Shown here one piece after another: positions 6,301-8,849 of a DNA stretch of 8,849 nucleotides. Position numbers and translations under genes: made by a program. This DNA comes from an uncultured Clostridia bacterium (lineage in GTDB: Bacteria; Bacillota; Clostridia; Oscillospirales; Acutalibacteraceae). The notes below the pieces were generated by a model, which was not told where the DNA came from, made no database searches, and saw nothing but the letters and a program-made list of their open reading frames with translations. The stretch's first letter is position 1. Each line of letters begins with the position of its first letter. The DNA lies in NCBI GenBank assembly GCA_937875885.1, contig CALEIO010000012.1, forward strand, positions 1 through 8,849. Direction: 5' to 3'.

Positions 6301-7923
6301 AACTCTATTATGGAGAACCACACACTTGTACCCTTCGGTGCAAACACAGTATATCCCAACAAGAACGCAGAGCGTTGGACAGACTATAAATACCACGATT
6401 CCGGTGTATGGCCCGGCTGGGAAGCACTCCTTATGATCGGTGCTGTAAACCACGAGGATGAGAACAACCTCCTTGCAGAGGAGATCTGGAACTCCTGTAT
6501 CCGTGGCGCGGTTTCCTGCCTCACAAACTATGAGGTTATCGACTACGAAACAGGTGAGGGCTTACACTCCACAATGCAGCTGTGGTCTGTTGCTGCTACT
6601 ATGGCAGGTTACTACAGAGTGCTCTACGGTATGGAGTACACCACAGACGGTATCACATTCGATCCCTATGTTCCCGAATGGATGGAAGGTCCCTTCTATA
6701 TCTATAATTATGAGTACAGAAATGCAAACCTCTCTCTTGAACTCTACGGCAAGGGCGACACAGTTAAGGAGCTTTACGTAAACGGTGAGCAGGTTGCTAA
6801 CGATTATGTATTCCCCGCAGATGCAGAGGGTGAGTTCACAATCACAATCATACTTGAGGACAGCGGTGCAGAGGATAAGATCAACCTCAGCGTTGAGAAC
6901 ACAACAAAGGCTCCCAATGCTCCCAAAGCAACTCTTTCCGGCACAACACTCAGCTGGAACGAAGTTGATGGTTGCACATACAAGGTATGGACAGGCTCCG
7001 AGTATGTAGATGTAGCTGCTACATCCTACACAATCGATGCAACCAAGTACGGCGTATATTCCGTAGTTGCAGTTGATAAGACAACAGGCATCTGGTCCGA
7101 GCTTTCCAATCCCCTTACATACAGCCCTGTTTCCGTAAAGGTTAACAAGGTTGCAACAGATAAGCTCTCTTCACTCAACGCTGTAACATTCACAGTTAAT
7201 GTTCCTGTTGACGGTGAGTATCAGATGTATGCAATCCACAGCAACACAAATGTTGGCGATCCCACATCTTCACTCACAGCAGCAATCCGTTCTGTATATG
7301 TTGACGGCAAGGATTCAGGCTCACTTGCATTCCCTGTTTCCAACTTCCAGGCTCAGAACAGTACTCACCTCAGACTTACACTTACAGCAGGCGAGCACAC
7401 AATCGTTGTTAAGTATGACAATGCTAACTGGTACGACACAAATATGTCTGAGTCCAGAGATCAGTATGCTCACAACGATGTAGCATACAAGGCATTCGTA
7501 TTTGATCTGGTAGATGGTGACTTCAGCAGTGCACCTATTACACCTCCTGTTGAGTCAGTAGATAACCCCTACGATATCGCAGTTGATGGCACCAAGTACC
7601 CCGTAGTAGAGGGCTATAACACAATCGTTTACTCTGCAAAGAGCGATTGGACAAAGGCTTATATCTACGCTTGGGGTGACAACGGCTCTATTGCTGAGTG
7701 GCCCGGTCAGGAGATGAAGTTTGTTGTTTCAAATGAATATAGCGAGAACCAGTTCGTTGCATACATTCCCACACAGTACACCAATTACATCATTAACAAC
7801 GGCTCCGGCGAACAGACAGTTGATCTGGAAGTAGACAAGAGCCTTGGTATGTATATGGACAAGAAAGAGGACGGCAAGTGGACAATCGGCCAGTGGTCTC
7901 CCGAATTCTATGACTACAAATAA
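3319..7923 (+). CDS. Secreted dockerin-bearing six-hairpin glycosidase with CBM26-like starch-binding module
   Basis: A 1534-residue extracellular protein. Signal peptide 1-37 (hydrophobic core, cleavage after AGA). Residues 38-124: carbohydrate-binding-like beta domain with RGNMNGW. 139-262: CBM6/35-like (IEAEKY, WQTYKTV, YNVDKIVVTPV). 278-335: type I dockerin, two calcium loops DANGDNTVNVKD and DVDGNNAVNIKD. 349-444 and 445-657: beta-rich modules, the second perhaps F5/8C-like. About 730-1125: (alpha/alpha)6 glycosidase domain with NWHKVWTRDT (D774), GTGGSYPVSTDR, GETCGLDHRD (E873, D878, D881), HDSGVWPGWE (D1027, E1035) and GEGLHSTMQLWS (E1080), then a short beta tail to about 1181. 1198-1270: FnIII-like. 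1271-1400: second CBM6/35-like module. 1434-1534: CBM26-like (YIYAWGD, EWPGQEM, YIINNGSGEQTVDL). The CBM26 match and the dockerin suggest a scaffold-bound enzyme acting on starch-like glucans. I cannot assign the GH family, and the catalytic acid and base are unproven. It forms a single-gene unit with its own promoter and terminator. Confidence 0.88.
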   Translation: MKTKKNFALKALSLFMCLLLTLSTVLVAGVFSTAAGAEEGIYLRGNMNGWNCYEEYKFVDEGNGIFTLVLDMTGGNYEFKIATPTWSVSIGNETNDNDNAHLVIEADSIIKFTADTKTRDYTAESMNAKSDFTLGKDAVTIEAEKYTYALGAVNVWEDTAASDGKYVGAFDEGDSLNYGVTVEGDKAQAYKFEILVASEEGGMFDFTAGTETFTADFSATGAWQTYKTVVITKTLNPGYNRVTIDNSYGTYNVDKIVVTPVVAADVIGVGEGATGFLGDANGDNTVNVKDATSIQKHIVDIAKLTDDGVANADVDGNNAVNIKDATAIQKHIVGMDTGFAIGQAPIKGDTSFNFANFDAASDATLVKDGVFEAKNAGDYVSIIVKPVLDAVYKVTFDGAAWIAVNDYAYENGENVVIEGETEIVVYADEDNTVVKNINFEYINNVETMGYMIFDAYSDVAGYRFANTFAINEIIISTDEGVEAPAGTLQLSNGKVVEVPVIKENETKKITFATPENITWFAYSSEYALYTEIEVIGKKVMNSATDIALDGYVSTADGWTAAVDYPFETTTAIEGKVGFGFDKEVTVNKIVVIGKDDQIPAKATLTTADNKKVEITGTKSGNDVIFEIEDTYSFGFYLDFGQEITYAAVQAYGDASFKGATTNVSSAQDYTLFVNGLTEDDSRVIANTGSHILTSETGSDREWTYDPFTTANSSENEDDPLMVLNSPVFFAPNTPLAEAAYNLTMEEIYKSINYDETYGDVFYTGTNWHKVWTRDTAISMQYILSWLFPDISENCAEAKVVGTNGNLTFEEDTGTGGSYPVSTDRIIMMLAVWETYLANGNAETLAYFYDVAANTIMQDYEVVYDKEAGLFRGETCGLDHRDKTYGDWTGEDDKNGIVTIAEGKAASTNIIYCQVMKILSESAAILGKGEEEAKAWADLAADLEEAISTRLWHEDLGTYSSWEYPDWMGSPLAYKQDVLANGYAVWYNIGGDEKSNSIMENHTLVPFGANTVYPNKNAERWTDYKYHDSGVWPGWEALLMIGAVNHEDENNLLAEEIWNSCIRGAVSCLTNYEVIDYETGEGLHSTMQLWSVAATMAGYYRVLYGMEYTTDGITFDPYVPEWMEGPFYIYNYEYRNANLSLELYGKGDTVKELYVNGEQVANDYVFPADAEGEFTITIILEDSGAEDKINLSVENTTKAPNAPKATLSGTTLSWNEVDGCTYKVWTGSEYVDVAATSYTIDATKYGVYSVVAVDKTTGIWSELSNPLTYSPVSVKVNKVATDKLSSLNAVTFTVNVPVDGEYQMYAIHSNTNVGDPTSSLTAAIRSVYVDGKDSGSLAFPVSNFQAQNSTHLRLTLTAGEHTIVVKYDNANWYDTNMSESRDQYAHNDVAYKAFVFDLVDGDFSSAPITPPVESVDNPYDIAVDGTKYPVVEGYNTIVYSAKSDWTKAYIYAWGDNGSIAEWPGQEMKFVVSNEYSENQFVAYIPTQYTNYIINNGSGEQTVDLEVDKSLGMYMDKKEDGKWTIGQWSPEFYDYK
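4150..4326 (+). other. Internal type I dockerin coding segment
   Basis: Two duplicated F-hand units, GDANGDNTVNVKDATSIQKH and DVDGNNAVNIKDATAIQKH, each have the calcium-ligand D/N pattern followed by a recognition helix. Dockerins bind cohesins on a scaffoldin protein and so attach enzymes to a cellulosome-type complex on the cell surface. The usual place is the C-terminus; here the dockerin sits at residues 278-335 of 1534, between binding modules. The positions that often decide cohesin specificity read AT-S and AT-A in the two units. Confidence 0.92.
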
Positions 7924-7976
7924 TCGACCTGATTGGTTCACAATCCTGACAATCTGACAGATTAGATTAAAACTTC

Positions 7977-8016
7977 AGGCACACAGTTTCTTTACGAGGC
8001 TGTGTGCCTTTTGTTG
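7977..8016 (+). terminator. Intrinsic terminator of the glycosidase gene
   Basis: AGGCACACAG (7977-7986) pairs perfectly with CTGTGTGCCT (8000-8009) around a 13-base loop, followed by TTTTGTTG. It lies 54 bases after the stop codon at 7921-7923. A smaller hairpin AATCT-GAC-AGATT (7950-7962) precedes it. Confidence 0.85.
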
Positions 8017-8208
8017 TGTCAGAGAGCTTGTGGGAATATGTCTGGTGATACGTGATGTTCAGTTTTGTGGCAACAAGATATAAAAATGATTTTTCTGAAT
8101 GAATGCTTCAGAAGTTGCAGGTTTCTGTGGTTTTTATGTGTGATGTTCAGAAAACAGCAGAAAAATCCCCGAATCAGCCGAAAACAGCCCGATTTTTTGG
8201 AGTTTTTA
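8017..8208. other. Non-coding A/T-rich spacer with small repeats
   Basis: No convincing gene is seen. The 11-mer GTGATGTTCAG occurs twice in direct orientation (8052-8062 and 8140-8150). A perfect 7-bp inverted repeat TTCTGAA/TTCAGAA lies at 8093-8113. AAAAATC (8161-8167) and GATTTTT (8191-8197) could form a weak stem around a 23-base loop ending in a T-run, a possible weak terminator just ahead of the next promoter. Confidence 0.45.
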
Positions 8209-8237
8209 TTGACATTGTTTCAAAATCGTTGTATTAT
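8209..8237 (+). promoter_or_regulatory. Near-consensus sigma-A promoter
   Basis: A perfect -35 TTGACA (8209-8214), a 17-base spacer and -10 TATTAT (8232-8237) with an A/T-rich stretch upstream. Transcription should start near 8244, only about eight bases before the terminator stem at 8252. Confidence 0.85.
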
Positions 8238-8243
8238 AAAAGA

Positions 8244-8297
8244 AAATGAACGCGTCCCTCCTTTGAGTTTTTACTTGCAGAAATGGGACGCTTTTTT
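8244..8297 (+). ncRNA. Predicted short RNA or transcription attenuator
   Basis: A transcript from the promoter at 8209-8237 would meet GCGTCCC (8252-8258), a 26-base loop, GGGACGC (8285-8291) and a run of six T, a classic intrinsic terminator. The expected product is about 54 nt long. The 5' arm and loop contain CCTCCTTT (8257-8264), identical to the anti-Shine-Dalgarno core of 16S rRNA, in a UCCCUCC context like the C-rich loops by which some Gram-positive small RNAs bind ribosome binding sites. Alternatively it is a leader that attenuates the solute-binding protein gene starting at 8406. I recognise no named RNA family. The promoter and hairpin are directly visible; the role is inferred. 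Confidence 0.55.
8252..8297 (+). terminator. Terminator hairpin of the short RNA/leader
   Basis: A 7-bp perfect G/C-rich stem, GCGTCCC with GGGACGC, followed by TTTTTT. The large 26-base loop may be shortened by a TTT/AAA pairing (8262-8264 with 8281-8283). Confidence 0.8.
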
Positions 8298-8395
8298 ATT
8301 CGGATTTATTATCTTCTTCTGAAATTGAACACTTGCGGTGCTTATGTGGCTTCTTGTGCCAATGCTTTTTCGGGTGGGGATATGATGCTGTATAT

Positions 8396-8401
8396 GAGGT
8401 G
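8396..8401 (+). promoter_or_regulatory. Ribosome binding site that selects the ATG at 8406
   Basis: GAGGTG lies four bases ahead of the ATG at 8406 (six bases from GAGG). In-frame ATGs at 8382, 8385 and 8394 also exist, but the G-rich stretch at 8372-8379 is too close to 8382 to serve it well, and the 8394 ATG overlaps this site. Starting at 8406 gives MKKGLILLLVI, a normal export signal start. Confidence 0.6.
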
Positions 8402-8405
8402 CAGA

Positions 8406-8849
8406 ATGAAAAAAGGCTTAATATTATTGCTTGTAATTACCTTGTTGTTTGCAATTTTTGCAGATTTCGGTGCAAAAGAAACAATCGTGGTTTGTGCATC
8501 TTCAGAGCAATTCAGAAATGACGCTCTGCAGGAGCAGTTGGCAGAAAGATTTCCAAGCTACAACGTGGTTGTCACATATATGTCCACAGGTAAATCTGCG
8601 GCAAAGGTTTATGCAGAGGGTACAGGCACAGAGGTGGATATCCTTGTTGGACTGGAAACAGGCTATATGAACAAAATCAAAGATAACCTTGCAGACATCA
8701 CAGGCAAGAGCAGAATTCCTTACCTTGAGGGTGTAACCCCGGAGGATAACGGAAATCTGTGGGTTACCTGGGAGCGTCAGGCAGGCGCTATTATTGTTAA
8801 CACAGATATTCTTAAGAAATACGGACTGGAAGCTCCCAAAACTTATGAA
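8406..8849 (+). CDS. Extracellular solute-binding protein of an ABC transporter (3' partial)
   Basis: The 148 visible codons run off the right edge. Residues 1-23 are a signal or anchor segment (MKK, then a hydrophobic run to ADFGA). The mature part begins ETIVVCASSEQFRNDALQEQ and continues with LAERFPSYNVVVTYMSTGKS, TEVDILVGLETGYMNKI, NLWVTWERQAGAIIVNTDIL and KKYGLEAPKTYE. The first beta strand with a following serine pair, a STGKS-type segment and the late 'I.VNTDIL.KYGL..P.TY' block are characteristic of bacterial type 1/6 solute-binding proteins, including the iron(III)-, thiamine- and aminoethylphosphonate-type group. They deliver solutes to a membrane permease, whose genes would be expected downstream outside the window. 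No lipobox is visible: the only early Cys (residue 30) sits in the first beta strand, so this may be membrane-anchored by an uncleaved signal. The ligand cannot be told from this part. Confidence 0.8.
   Translation, partial: MKKGLILLLVITLLFAIFADFGAKETIVVCASSEQFRNDALQEQLAERFPSYNVVVTYMSTGKSAAKVYAEGTGTEVDILVGLETGYMNKIKDNLADITGKSRIPYLEGVTPEDNGNLWVTWERQAGAIIVNTDILKKYGLEAPKTYE

Noticed and set aside
8065..8322. 85-codon plus-strand frame in the gap after the glycosidase
   Set aside because: It runs through the promoter and terminator of the short RNA, has low-complexity composition and no ribosome binding site.
8449..8670. 73-codon frame overlapping the solute-binding protein
   Set aside because: Out-of-frame shadow; the frame from 8406 shows a clear solute-binding protein sequence.

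Overview
The window looks like a piece of a gut or rumen Firmicute of the Ruminococcus/Oscillospiraceae type, probably a metagenomic contig. The reasons are a secreted multi-module starch-type enzyme carrying a type I dockerin, A/T-rich intergenic regions with sigma-A promoters and Shine-Dalgarno sites of the AAAGGA type, a Clostridia-style topoisomerase A-subunit fragment and a standard tex gene. The species cannot be fixed from the sequence.

Layout. Positions 1-626 hold the interior of a ParC/GyrA-like topoisomerase subunit, open at the left edge. Near position 490 it switches in frame to what looks like the C-terminal tail of a glycoside hydrolase and then stops; this may be an assembly chimera or a real gene fusion. 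Positions 626-875 hold a dense array of small perfect hairpins separated by a constant octamer (AACTTCAC on the left half, its reverse complement GTGAAGTT on the right half). It ends at a bidirectional terminator (874-901). Positions 903-3062 (minus) encode a complete Tex RNA-binding protein with its own promoter (3098-3126).

A divergent intergenic region (3063-3318) also carries an extended -10 promoter for the 1534-residue secreted protein at 3319-7923. That protein has a signal peptide, an N-terminal carbohydrate-binding-like module, a CBM6/35-like module, an internal dockerin, two beta-rich modules, an (alpha/alpha)6 six-hairpin glycosidase domain, an FnIII-like module, a second CBM6/35-like module and a C-terminal CBM26-like starch-binding module. 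It is a candidate cellulosome or amylosome component acting on starch-like glucans outside the cell.

A terminator (7977-8016) ends that gene. The 470-base gap that follows contains a near-consensus promoter (8209-8237) running almost at once into a strong terminator hairpin (8252-8297). This arrangement predicts a transcript of about 54 nt with an anti-Shine-Dalgarno-like CCTCCTTT, or else an attenuator for the next gene. The window ends inside an extracellular solute-binding protein gene (from 8406) of an ABC-type uptake system that lacks an obvious lipobox.

The most unusual items are the octamer/variable-hairpin array, the promoter-terminator short RNA, the modular dockerin glycosidase and the in-frame chimeric junction.
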